From Candidatus Fonsibacter sp. (GTDB taxonomy: Bacteria > Pseudomonadota > Alphaproteobacteria > Pelagibacterales > Pelagibacteraceae): a DNA stretch of 10,177 bases. Location of the stretch: positions 1-10,177 of the forward strand of contig JALRAW010000129.1 in the NCBI GenBank assembly GCA_023257975.1. The letters run 5' to 3'. The notes beneath the pieces are model-generated. The model made no database searches. It was not told the DNA's origin and saw nothing but the letters and a program-made list of their open reading frames with translations. Position 1 is the stretch's first letter. Every line of letters starts with the position of its first letter. Positions 1-6,955 of the stretch are shown one piece after another. A program made the position numbers and the translations under genes.

Positions 1-195
1 TTAAGAAAAAGACTTCAACTTCATAATTCCGGTAAAGGCGCTAAATTTACGAGGGGAAGAAGATGGATTTTAATTTATAAAAAAAAATTACAATCAAAAA
101 AGAGCGCTATGCAATTTGAATATAATTTAAAAAAAAATAGAAAAATTAGAAAACAATTGATTGAAAAGTTTATTAGTACAACTGTAGATTGTTAA
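1..195 (+). CDS. GIY-YIG nuclease domain protein, C-terminal part (5' truncated)
   Basis: An open frame runs from the first base to a TAA at 193-195 and gives 64 residues with no start inside the window, so the gene begins upstream. The peptide starts LRKRLQLHNSGKGAKFTRGRR and continues with a segment rich in Lys and Arg (SKKSAMQFEYNLKKNRKIRK). This matches the second half of small stand-alone GIY-YIG proteins of the YhbQ/UPF0213 group, where 'RRxxQHNSGKGAKYTRGR' is followed by 'SKSEAMxxEYxLKKL'. The GIY-YIG motif itself and its catalytic Tyr would lie upstream and cannot be seen; the Glu in 'FEY' fits the conserved acidic metal ligand. These proteins are about 80-110 residues long and their cellular role is poorly defined; a DNA nuclease activity is inferred from the fold. 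A 74-nt gap separates it from aapJ. Confidence 0.8.
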   Translation, partial: LRKRLQLHNSGKGAKFTRGRRWILIYKKKLQSKKSAMQFEYNLKKNRKIRKQLIEKFISTTVDC

Positions 196-209
196 TGAGA
201 AAAATAGGC

Positions 210-238
210 TTTTAACTAGTTTTTAATTTAAGTATAAA
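210..238 (+). promoter_or_regulatory. Candidate sigma-70-type promoter of aapJ
   Basis: In the 74-nt gap before aapJ, a TATAAA box at 233-238 is preceded by TTTAAC at 211-216 with a 16-nt spacer. This would place transcription start near 245 and leave a leader of about 25 nt. The match to the -35 consensus is weak, and AT-rich DNA yields chance -10 boxes, so this is a candidate only. I see no riboswitch-like structure in the leader and no clear Shine-Dalgarno sequence before the ATG, only an A-rich tract. Confidence 0.35.
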
Positions 239-269
239 ACAACGACTAAACTTAACTAAAAATAAAAAA

Positions 270-1301
270 ATGAAAAAAATTACAACTAATTCATTTGCTA
301 TTTTAGCTTTTGTTGCAACTTTTATATTTGCAACTTTTAGCGCTAATGCAAATCAAACTAGAGAAAACGTTATTAAACGAGGATCTCTTAATTGTGGAGT
401 TTCTCAAGGCGTTCCAGGATTTTCTAATGCTGACGCATCAGGAAAATGGACAGGGATAGATGTTGATTTCTGTCGTGCTGTTGCTGCAGCGATACTTGGC
501 GATGCTAATAAAGTTAAATTCACTCCATTAAGTGCAAAAGATAGATTTGAAGTTCTAAAAGCTGGAGACATTGATGTTCTAGCAAGAAATACAACATGGA
601 CTTTATCTAGAGATGGAGGACTTGCTTTAGATTTTATTGGAACTAATTTCTATGATGGACAAGGGTTCATGGTTAGAAAGGCTGCTAACATCAATTCAGC
701 AAAAAAACTTAACAACGTCAAAGTATGTGTAGAAACAGGAACTACTACGGAACTAAACTTAAGAGATTATTTTAAAGCAAATAAACTTAAGTATGAACCA
801 GTAGCCTTTACTAAGTCTGATGAAGCAGTTGCTGCTTACGACTCTGGACGTTGCGATGTTTATACTACTGATAAATCAGGATTAGCTGCCAATAGAACAA
901 AAACTAAAAATCCAGCGGATCATATAATTTTGCCAGAAACAATTTCTAAAGAACCATTAGGACCTGTTGTAAGAGGTAATGATGAAAACTGGGCAAATAT
1001 TACAAGATGGACTCTTAACGTTATGATTGAAGCCGAAGAGTTAGGTATTACAAAAGCTAATGTTGATACTCTAAAATCTACTGACAATCCTGCAATCAAA
1101 AGATTGTTAGGTCTTGAAGGTGAAACTGGTAAAAATCTTAGCTTAAGTAATGAGTGGAGCTATAACATAATTAAACAAGTCGGTAATTATGGGGAAAGCT
1201 ACGAGGCTAACGTTGGTACAAAAACTCCAGTTGGTCTAGGAAGAGGCCTAAATCAATTGTGGACCAAAGGTGGTATTTTATACTCTCCACCAGTAAGATA
1301 G
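270..1301 (+). CDS. aapJ: General L-amino acid ABC transporter, periplasmic substrate-binding protein (AapJ/YhdW)
   Basis: The protein captures polar amino acids in the periplasm and delivers them to the AapQM permease. Its 343 residues are close to Rhizobium AapJ (about 340). Residues 1-27 form a Sec signal peptide: KK near the N-terminus, a hydrophobic core, then ANA before the likely cleavage at 27/28. The mature part has the family 3 solute-binding (SBP_bac_3) pattern: 'GSLNCGVSQGVPGFS' (38-52), 'GIDVDFCRAVAAAI' (62-75) and 'DIDVLARNTTWTLSRD' (100-115). The WT-SRD segment contains the Arg and Thr type residues that usually hold the substrate carboxylate and amine. Four cysteines (42, 68, 153, 195) could form two disulfides. 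The C-terminal tail 'GLNQLWTKGGILYSPPVR' is typical of AapJ and absent from shorter SBPs such as HisJ. It is first in the transporter operon, and a terminator follows directly. Confidence 0.95.
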   Translation: MKKITTNSFAILAFVATFIFATFSANANQTRENVIKRGSLNCGVSQGVPGFSNADASGKWTGIDVDFCRAVAAAILGDANKVKFTPLSAKDRFEVLKAGDIDVLARNTTWTLSRDGGLALDFIGTNFYDGQGFMVRKAANINSAKKLNNVKVCVETGTTTELNLRDYFKANKLKYEPVAFTKSDEAVAAYDSGRCDVYTTDKSGLAANRTKTKNPADHIILPETISKEPLGPVVRGNDENWANITRWTLNVMIEAEELGITKANVDTLKSTDNPAIKRLLGLEGETGKNLSLSNEWSYNIIKQVGNYGESYEANVGTKTPVGLGRGLNQLWTKGGILYSPPVR

Positions 1302-1317
1302 TTATTTAAAAGTTTAT

Positions 1318-1352
1318 AAAAAGGGCCGATCAAATATCGGCCCTTTTTTTTT
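1318..1352 (+). terminator. Rho-independent terminator/attenuator between aapJ and aapQ
   Basis: A perfect inverted repeat pairs AAAAAGGGCCGAT (1318-1330) with ATCGGCCCTTTTT (1336-1348) around a 5-nt loop CAAAT, giving a 13-bp stem with a GC-rich centre. It is followed by a run of nine T (1344-1352, partly within the stem). It begins 16 nt after the aapJ stop and ends 11 nt before the aapQ start, so it lies inside the operon. Partial termination here, or protection of the upstream mRNA from 3' exonucleases, would give more binding protein than permease. Confidence 0.9.
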
Positions 1353-1363
1353 AAGTTAATTAT

Positions 1364-2548
1364 ATGTTTTTAAATTCTGAATTTAAAACCTCTCTTAAAA
1401 AAAACTTACGTTTGTCCAATTTAGTTCCGCAACTTTTGTTAATTTTTTTTTTCTTTTTTGTCATTTATTTTTTTGCAAATAATGCTCAATTAAATATGAA
1501 AGCCAGAAATATGAATTCTGGATTTGATTTTTTAGGAACTAATTCTGGTTTTGATATTCAATTTAGTCTTATTGATTATGACGGGTCTTCAAGCTATGGA
1601 AGGGCATATTTAGTTGGTTTATTAAATACATTGCTTGTAGCCTTTTTTGGTATATTTTTTGCAACTATAATTGGTTTTATTATTGGAGTTTCTAGACTTT
1701 CGTCAAATTGGATAATTAATAAATTATCATTAATATATGTAGAATTATTTAGAAATTTACCACTAATTTTACAGATTTTTTTTTGGTATTTTACTGTTTT
1801 AAGATCATTACCAAGCACAGAAAAGAGTTTAATAATTTTTAATTTTTTAATTATAAATTTACAGGGATTTTATATTCCTAAATTTATCTTTACTAATTCA
1901 CATTACATAATTTATGGAATTGCTTTTACTTTACTTACAATTTTTTTAATAAAATATTACGCTAAAAAAATGTTTTATGAGCATGCAAAAGTTATTCCTG
2001 TTTTTAAAATATCTTTATTACTAATTATTTTATTTCCTTTAATATTTTCTTTAATTGGTGGTGTGTCTATTAATGTGGAATATCCAAAATTAGTTAAAAA
2101 CTTTGGTATTTTTAATTATCTGGGAGGGGTTAAGCTAATTCCAGAGTTTTTAGCGTTAGTATTTTCGCTTTCCTTATATACTTCTGCATTTATCGCAGAA
2201 AATGTAAGAGCTGGGATTTTGGCGGTTAACAAAGGTCAGAAAGAAGCCGCTAAATCTTTAGGTTTTAACAATTCTCAATCACTTAATTTAATAGTTATAC
2301 CTCAGGCATTAAGAGTTATTATTCCACCAACAACTAATCAGTATTTAAATTTAACAAAAAATTCCTCATTGGCTGCTGCAATAGGATATCCGGATTTAAC
2401 AGGAGCATTTGCAGGAACAGCTTTATCCCAAACAGGTAAAGCAATTGAAATTATATTTATTGTTATGATGACGTATTTGACTATCAGTTTGTTAATTTCA
2501 CTTATTTTAAATTGGTACAATAAAAAAATCGCATTAGTTGAAAGATAA
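1364..2548 (+). CDS. aapQ: General L-amino acid ABC transporter, permease subunit 1 (AapQ/YhdX)
   Basis: This is one half of the inner-membrane channel of the Aap importer; it pairs with AapM. At 394 residues it matches the long AapQ class rather than the 220-240 residues of ordinary HisQ/GlnP permeases. It has an N-terminal hydrophobic helix (about 20-38), a periplasmic stretch containing 'SGFDFLGTNSGFDI' (52-65) typical of AapQ, and helices near 83-108, 125-146, 180-196, 213-232, 258-277 and 362-383. The cytoplasmic EAA loop 'EAAKSLGF...IPQALR' (294-317) docks with the ATPase. A 'GxxNTLLVAF' segment (85-94) marks the start of the HisM/GlnP-type domain. The start at 1364 lies 11 nt after the terminator T-run with no Shine-Dalgarno sequence. 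A run of ten T (1443-1452) encodes the Phe-rich part of helix 1. The stop is 2 nt before aapM. Confidence 0.93.
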   Translation: MFLNSEFKTSLKKNLRLSNLVPQLLLIFFFFFVIYFFANNAQLNMKARNMNSGFDFLGTNSGFDIQFSLIDYDGSSSYGRAYLVGLLNTLLVAFFGIFFATIIGFIIGVSRLSSNWIINKLSLIYVELFRNLPLILQIFFWYFTVLRSLPSTEKSLIIFNFLIINLQGFYIPKFIFTNSHYIIYGIAFTLLTIFLIKYYAKKMFYEHAKVIPVFKISLLLIILFPLIFSLIGGVSINVEYPKLVKNFGIFNYLGGVKLIPEFLALVFSLSLYTSAFIAENVRAGILAVNKGQKEAAKSLGFNNSQSLNLIVIPQALRVIIPPTTNQYLNLTKNSSLAAAIGYPDLTGAFAGTALSQTGKAIEIIFIVMMTYLTISLLISLILNWYNKKIALVER

Positions 2549-2550
2549 AA

Positions 2551-3603
2551 ATGAATAAGGAAAATATAAAGAGTTGGCTAAAAATAAATTTATTTTCAAA
2601 TTGGTATAATTCAATAATTTCATTATTTGTGCTGATTGTTATTTTATTAATAATTCCCTCTTTTTTAGATTGGGCAATTTTCAAAGCCACCTTTATTGGA
2701 AAAACAAAAGCGGACTGTAAAACAGGTGGAGCTTGTTGGGTTTTTATTAGTGTTTGGTTTGAAAAATTTATTTATGGATTTTATCCAGATAAAGAGCTTT
2801 GGAGAGTTAATTTGGCTTTTATAATTTTAATTTTATCAGTTTTAAGTGCTTTTTTTGTAAAACCAAAAATAAAACCATATATATTATTTTTTTTAGTTTT
2901 TATTTTTCCAATAATAGGATTTATTTTAATTCACGGTGGATTTGGTTTAGAGAATGTTGAAACCAGGGTTTGGGGAGGACTTTCATTGACATTCATGTTG
3001 ACATTTTTTGGAATTATATTTGCATTTCCTTTGGGAGTTTTGTTAGCATTAGGAAAGAGATCTGAGTTACCAGTTATTAAATATTTTTGTATAGCTTTTG
3101 TAGAATTTTGGAGAGGAATACCTTTAATTACTGTTCTTTTTGCAGCCGCAATTATGTTTCCCCTGCTTCTACCAGCGAATTTTAATGTTGATAAACTGTT
3201 AAGAGTTGCAATTGGTTTAGGTATATTTGAATCTGCTTATGTGGCTGAAGTCATTAGAGGAGGTCTTCAATCATTGCCCAAGGGTCAGTATGAAGCTGCA
3301 AAATCACTTGGAATGAGTTATTGGAAAATGAATTTTTTAATTATATTACCTCAGGCTATTAAGACTGTTATACCAGGTCTTACTAATACTTTTATAGCAT
3401 TATTTAAAGATACTCCTCTGATTATACTAGTTGGATTACTTGAGCTTTTAGGAATGGTAAATTTAGCAAAATCAAATTCATATTGGCTTGGAATGGCTGT
3501 TGAAGGGTATATTTTTGTTGGATTAATTTTTTGGTTTTTTTCATATTTATTAAGTAGATATACGCAAAGCTTAGAGAAAAAATTTAGCACAGAAAGACAT
3601 TAA
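2551..3603 (+). CDS. aapM: General L-amino acid ABC transporter, permease subunit 2 (AapM/YhdY)
   Basis: This is the second channel-forming subunit of the Aap importer. Its 350 residues are somewhat shorter than rhizobial AapM (about 380). A hydrophobic helix at about 21-37 is followed by a periplasmic segment with 'CKTGGACWVFI' (56-66), resembling the Cys-containing 'C....GACWAFI' stretch of AapM proteins. More helices lie near 88-103 and 110-127. The conserved transport domain starts at 'WGGLSLTFMLTFFGIIFAFPLGVLLALGKRS' (141-171), with 'EFWRGIPLITVLF' (185-197) and the EAA loop 'EAAKSLGM...LPQAIK' (248-271) for contact with the ATPase. It begins 2 nt after aapQ, and its stop shares one base with the aapP start (TAATG), a sign of translational coupling. 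Confidence 0.94.
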   Translation: MNKENIKSWLKINLFSNWYNSIISLFVLIVILLIIPSFLDWAIFKATFIGKTKADCKTGGACWVFISVWFEKFIYGFYPDKELWRVNLAFIILILSVLSAFFVKPKIKPYILFFLVFIFPIIGFILIHGGFGLENVETRVWGGLSLTFMLTFFGIIFAFPLGVLLALGKRSELPVIKYFCIAFVEFWRGIPLITVLFAAAIMFPLLLPANFNVDKLLRVAIGLGIFESAYVAEVIRGGLQSLPKGQYEAAKSLGMSYWKMNFLIILPQAIKTVIPGLTNTFIALFKDTPLIILVGLLELLGMVNLAKSNSYWLGMAVEGYIFVGLIFWFFSYLLSRYTQSLEKKFSTERH

Positions 3604-4340
3604 TGAGTGAAAAGATTATAGAATTTAAAAATGTAAATAAATGGTACGGTAAATTTCATGTACTTAAAGATATTAATTTATTTGTAAATAAAGGTGAAAA
3701 AATAATTATCTGCGGTCCATCAGGTTCTGGAAAGTCAACTTTGATTAGATGTATAAACGGTCTTGAACAACATCAAAATGGAAGCGTAGTTGTAGAAGGG
3801 ATTGAATTAGATAGTACCTTAAAAAATATTGATAAAATAAGAGGTGATGTTGGAATGGTCTTTCAACAATTTAATTTGTTTCCTCATTTAACTATTTTAG
3901 ATAATTGCGCCTTAGCACCGGCGTGGGTAAAAAAAATTCCGAAAAAAAAAAGTGAAGAAATAGCAATGGAATATTTAAAAAAAGTAAGAATTTCAGAACA
4001 AGCAAATAAATATCCGGGACAATTATCAGGGGGGCAACAACAAAGAGCAGCGATAGCTAGAGCTTTATGTATGCAACCAAAAATTATGTTATTTGATGAA
4101 CCTACATCAGCTTTAGATGCTGAAATGATAAAAGAAGTTTTAGAAATTATGACTGAACTAGCAAAAGCTGGAATGACAATGGTTGTCGTTTCTCATGAAA
4201 TGGGATTTGCCAAAACTGTTGCTGACAGAGTTGTTTTTATGGACGAAGGAAAAATTATTGAAACTAAAAAAACAAAAGAGTTTTTTGAAAATCCTGAAAA
4301 TGAAAGAACTAAACTTTTTTTAAGTCAAATTCTTCATTAA
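3603..4340 (+). CDS. aapP: General L-amino acid ABC transporter, ATP-binding protein (AapP/YhdZ)
   Basis: This cytoplasmic ATPase powers the AapJQMP importer. At 245 residues it is the normal size for the polar amino acid (GlnQ/HisP) subfamily. Motifs present: Walker A GPSGSGKST (38-46), Q-loop Gln88/Gln89 in 'VFQQFNLFPH', signature LSGGQQQR (141-148), Walker B 'IMLFDE' with catalytic Glu166, D-loop 'SALD' (169-172) and switch His198 in 'VVVSHEMGFA'. A stacking aromatic (Tyr15 in 'NKWYGKFHVL') occupies the A-loop position. The ATG overlaps the aapM stop by one base. A run of ten A (3942-3951) encodes part of the Lys-rich segment around residues 113-117. The next gene begins 5 nt after the stop. 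Confidence 0.96.
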   Translation: MSEKIIEFKNVNKWYGKFHVLKDINLFVNKGEKIIICGPSGSGKSTLIRCINGLEQHQNGSVVVEGIELDSTLKNIDKIRGDVGMVFQQFNLFPHLTILDNCALAPAWVKKIPKKKSEEIAMEYLKKVRISEQANKYPGQLSGGQQQRAAIARALCMQPKIMLFDEPTSALDAEMIKEVLEIMTELAKAGMTMVVVSHEMGFAKTVADRVVFMDEGKIIETKKTKEFFENPENERTKLFLSQILH

Positions 4341-4345
4341 TTTTA

Positions 4346-5014
4346 ATGTTTCGTGTTTCTTTTATATCTGTATTCTTTATTTTTATATGTCAAAACTTAA
4401 ATGCACATATAGATCATAATAAAAATTTAAAAAAAATTGAATTTGATATTTATAGAAATAATGAAAAAGTTGGTTATCATAAAGTTATTTTTTCTAGTAA
4501 GAGTGGAGTTAAAGAAATTTCAACGGAAGTATTTTTTGACATTAAATTACTAGGAGTTTCAATTTATAAATATCATTCATTAGGAAAGGAAATTTATAAA
4601 GATAATAAATTAATTGAATTCAAATCAACTACAAAAGACGGAAATGATAAAGATTATTGTAATATTAATCGTTCTGATAATGGAGTGTATAATTTTGATG
4701 GTACAACAGAAGGTAAATTTTTTAAATATTCCTCTAATAAAGATTTTTCTCTAGGAACTTGGTGGAATCATGATGTTTTAATTAATAATAATTTCGTGTT
4801 GGGACAAAGCTGTAGATCTACTGAAACTAAAGTAACTTTTTTAAATAAAGAGGAAAGAGTTATTAATAATAAAAAACAAATTGTTCAGTTATTTAATGTA
4901 AAGGGAGAGGGTATAGATGTAAAAGTAGGTTTTACGGACAATACATTTCAATGGGTTTCAATGGATTTTTCTCTTAAAGGGGAATGGAATTACCAGTTAA
5001 AGACTTTAAATTAG
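4346..5014 (+). CDS. DUF6134-like secreted protein of unknown function
   Basis: This is a 222-residue protein without an assigned activity. The first 20 residues look like a Sec signal peptide (hydrophobic core 'VSFISVFFIFIC', then LNA before a likely cut at 20/21), so the product is probably periplasmic. The Cys15 context does not make a convincing lipobox. The mature part looks beta-rich: 'IEFDIYRNNEKVGYHKVIF' (31-49), 'EVFFDIKLLGVSIYKYHSLGKEIYKDNKLIEFKSTT' (61-96) and 'GTWWNHDVL' (137-145). This order, an 'LG-x-x-x-Y-x-Y' strand followed by 'E-x-(Y/W)-x-(D)-x-(R/K)-L-x-x-(L/F)-x-(A/S)-x-T' and then a 'WWN' segment, is how I recognise the family, which I recall as DUF6134; the assignment comes from memory of the pattern. 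It follows aapP after 5 nt and may share its transcript. It converges with the lipid/photolyase operon, where I think its functional partners are more likely to lie. Confidence 0.75.
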   Translation: MFRVSFISVFFIFICQNLNAHIDHNKNLKKIEFDIYRNNEKVGYHKVIFSSKSGVKEISTEVFFDIKLLGVSIYKYHSLGKEIYKDNKLIEFKSTTKDGNDKDYCNINRSDNGVYNFDGTTEGKFFKYSSNKDFSLGTWWNHDVLINNNFVLGQSCRSTETKVTFLNKEERVINNKKQIVQLFNVKGEGIDVKVGFTDNTFQWVSMDFSLKGEWNYQLKTLN

Positions 5015-5022
5015 AAATATTA

Positions 5023-6204
5023 TTAGATTTTTCTTAAATAAAATTGACTAACATCCGTATGTCCTGTGTCAAATCCAGTTTCACAATAACTTAAATAATA
5101 ATTCCATAAATTTTTAAATTTTTCATCAAAACCAATTTTTGAGATATCATTCCAGGATTTATTAAATCTTTCTTTCCAAATTGTTAAAGTTTTTGCATAG
5201 TCTTTTCCAAAAGATTTTTCTTCATATAGTTCAAAATTATTTTCTTTAAATAATTTATATAAAATTTTCTTTGAAGGAAGAACACCTCCAGGAAAAATAT
5301 ATTTTTGTATAAAATCTACTTGGTTAATATAATTTAAATATTCATCATCATGAATAGTGATTATTTGAAAACAAGCTTTTCCATTTTTTTTGAGAACTTG
5401 ATTTAAAGTTTTAAAATATATATCCCAATATTTTTTTCCAACAGCTTCAAACATTTCAATAGAGACAATCTTGTCATAAAAGTTAATTGAATCTAATTTT
5501 CTATAATCTTTAAATATAATTTTTGAATTACTATTTAGATTATTTTTGTTTATTAAATCTTCGACGTAGGAAAATTGTTGCTTGCTAATTGTTAAACCAT
5601 CAATTTTAGATTTAGTAATTTCATAATTTCTTTTTATAAAACCACCCCAGCCTGAACCCACCTCAAGAACACTGTCAGAAGTTTGAATATCTAAATTTTT
5701 AATTATGGAATCATACTTATTAATTTGTGACGTTAACAAATCATCTTTTTCATTTAAAAAAATACCCGAAGAATAAGTCATGGTAGAGTCAAGCCATAAT
5801 GAATAAAATTTATTACCAAGATCGTAATGATAATGAATATTCTTTTTTGCTTGCTTTATTGAATTTGATTTAAAAATAAATTTAATTTTTTCTACAAATG
5901 TTGAAAAAAAATTATCAGCCCAATTTTTTTTTTTAATTTGTTGATTTTTTAATAATATTTTTAGTAAATTCGATAGATTAGAAGTTTCCCATTTATTATT
6001 AATGTATGACTCTGCAAATCCTAATTCTCCTTTAAAAAGCAAGTCTTTAAAAAAAGAGTTATCTTTAATAAAAATATTAGAACTTAAATTTCCCTCTTTT
6101 GATTTAAAATTTCTTTCATATGAATTTTTTAAATTTACTTTTATTTCTCCCCATCTAAGATTTTGAAGTTTAAAATTTAAATATTTTATAAATAAATTAT
6201 CCAT
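5023..6204 (-). CDS. Cyclopropane-fatty-acid-synthase-like SAM-dependent methyltransferase
   Basis: This is a COG2230 (Cfa-family) enzyme, expected to transfer a methylene or methyl group from SAM to the double bond of an unsaturated acyl chain in membrane phospholipid. From the start at 6204 it has 393 residues. 'HYHYDLGNKFYSLWLD' (124-139) is the family entry motif, VLEVGSGWGGF (179-189) is the SAM-binding loop, 'MFEAVG' holds Glu253 (E. coli Glu239), 'YIFPGGVLPS' follows, and Tyr336 in 'FGKDYAKTL' matches Tyr317. Where E. coli has Cys139 (YSC) this protein has Ser146 (YSS), and Gln280 lies where His266 is expected. The product could therefore be a methylated unsaturated fatty acid, as with R. 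sphaeroides UfaA, rather than a cyclopropane. An in-frame ATG at 6222 would add six residues (MIQYHF); I prefer 6204 because MDNLF fits the family start and leaves an 8-nt overlap with the DUF1365 stop. Last gene of the operon; its stop is 8 nt from the convergent DUF6134 gene. Confidence 0.9.
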   Translation of the reverse strand: MDNLFIKYLNFKLQNLRWGEIKVNLKNSYERNFKSKEGNLSSNIFIKDNSFFKDLLFKGELGFAESYINNKWETSNLSNLLKILLKNQQIKKKNWADNFFSTFVEKIKFIFKSNSIKQAKKNIHYHYDLGNKFYSLWLDSTMTYSSGIFLNEKDDLLTSQINKYDSIIKNLDIQTSDSVLEVGSGWGGFIKRNYEITKSKIDGLTISKQQFSYVEDLINKNNLNSNSKIIFKDYRKLDSINFYDKIVSIEMFEAVGKKYWDIYFKTLNQVLKKNGKACFQIITIHDDEYLNYINQVDFIQKYIFPGGVLPSKKILYKLFKENNFELYEEKSFGKDYAKTLTIWKERFNKSWNDISKIGFDEKFKNLWNYYLSYCETGFDTGHTDVSQFYLRKI

Positions 6205-6955
6205 AAAATGATACTGTATCATTATTTTTTTGGGGTTTAGAAAAAAAAGTTTTTTGTTTTATAAAAATTTTTATAGCTTGATAATGTATTAGAATTATAA
6301 CTTTTTGGGCAAAGAATAGATTTTTTATAAAGTAATAAATTAAAGTCATATTATTAAGTGCTACAGTCTTAGAGGAAATTCCTGTTTTAAGAATTATTTG
6401 ATTCTTTTTGTAAACATCTATATTTAATAAAAATATATTTTTTTTATTAAATAAATAAAATTTATATTTTAAGTTCATTTGTAAAAAAGGGGATACATAA
6501 AATTTTTTTTGCAATTTTGAATATATTTTTTCTGAATTTTTTTTTATTTTAATTAAATAACAATGTTGTTCATGATGAGTATTTTTTACTTCATAACAAA
6601 CGTACCTAATTTTATTTTTTTTATCTTTACATAAATAAATAGAAATTGGATTAAATACATAACCAAAAAATGAAGGAGTACAGTAAAGATAGATAGTATA
6701 TTTTTTTCTGTCATTAAATTTTTTTGTAATATTTTTTAATATGAAATATTTTGGATTATTATCGTTTCTTTCACCGTGATCTTTAAAAAAAAAACTAAAT
6801 AAATTGAAAGAATTAACAGAAAATAAAAATAACTTATTGATAATATCTAATTCGTCTAAGTTAATAAGTGCAGATACTGTTTTATATTTAAATTGATGAT
6901 TATATGGATATATTCTTTTGTGAAATACGCTTCCTGGTTGAAGTGAGCTTTTCAT
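6197..6955 (-). CDS. DUF1365 (COG3496) family protein
   Basis: This 252-residue protein belongs to a family without an established biochemical activity. The hallmarks are clear: 'GSVFHKRIYPYNHQFKYKTVSALINLDEL' (8-36, family pattern G-x-V-x-H-x-R, P-x-x-H-x-F-x-Y), 'DHGERN' (59-64), 'TPSFFGYVFNPISIYLC' (93-109), 'CYEVKNTHHEQHCYLI' (120-135) and 'KKFYVSPFLQMNLKYKF' (150-166). The repeated His, Glu and Asn residues hint at metal or polar substrate binding, which is inference. The C-terminal third (about 180-252) is Lys/Ile/Phe-rich and less recognisable, with a hydrophobic stretch near 205-230. DUF1365 genes usually sit between a COG2907 flavoprotein and a Cfa-like gene, as here, so a step in fatty acyl modification is likely. 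Its ATG shares one base with the stop of the flavoprotein (TAATG), and its stop lies within the start of the Cfa-like gene. Confidence 0.9.
   Translation of the reverse strand: MKSSLQPGSVFHKRIYPYNHQFKYKTVSALINLDELDIINKLFLFSVNSFNLFSFFFKDHGERNDNNPKYFILKNITKKFNDRKKYTIYLYCTPSFFGYVFNPISIYLCKDKKNKIRYVCYEVKNTHHEQHCYLIKIKKNSEKIYSKLQKKFYVSPFLQMNLKYKFYLFNKKNIFLLNIDVYKKNQIILKTGISSKTVALNNMTLIYYFIKNLFFAQKVIILIHYQAIKIFIKQKTFFSKPQKNNDTVSFYG

Noticed and set aside
196..269. Riboswitch or structured leader before aapJ
   Set aside because: The gap is 74 nt of A/T-rich sequence without conserved stems; too short for a glycine or SAM riboswitch.
1594..1818. Antisense open frame within aapQ, and similar ones at 2338-2520, 2502-2690, 3351-3590 and 8975-9157 (plus strand, inside the photolyase)
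   Set aside because: All lie opposite well-supported genes, are short, show no family motif or start signal, and are expected by chance from AT-rich genes with biased codons.
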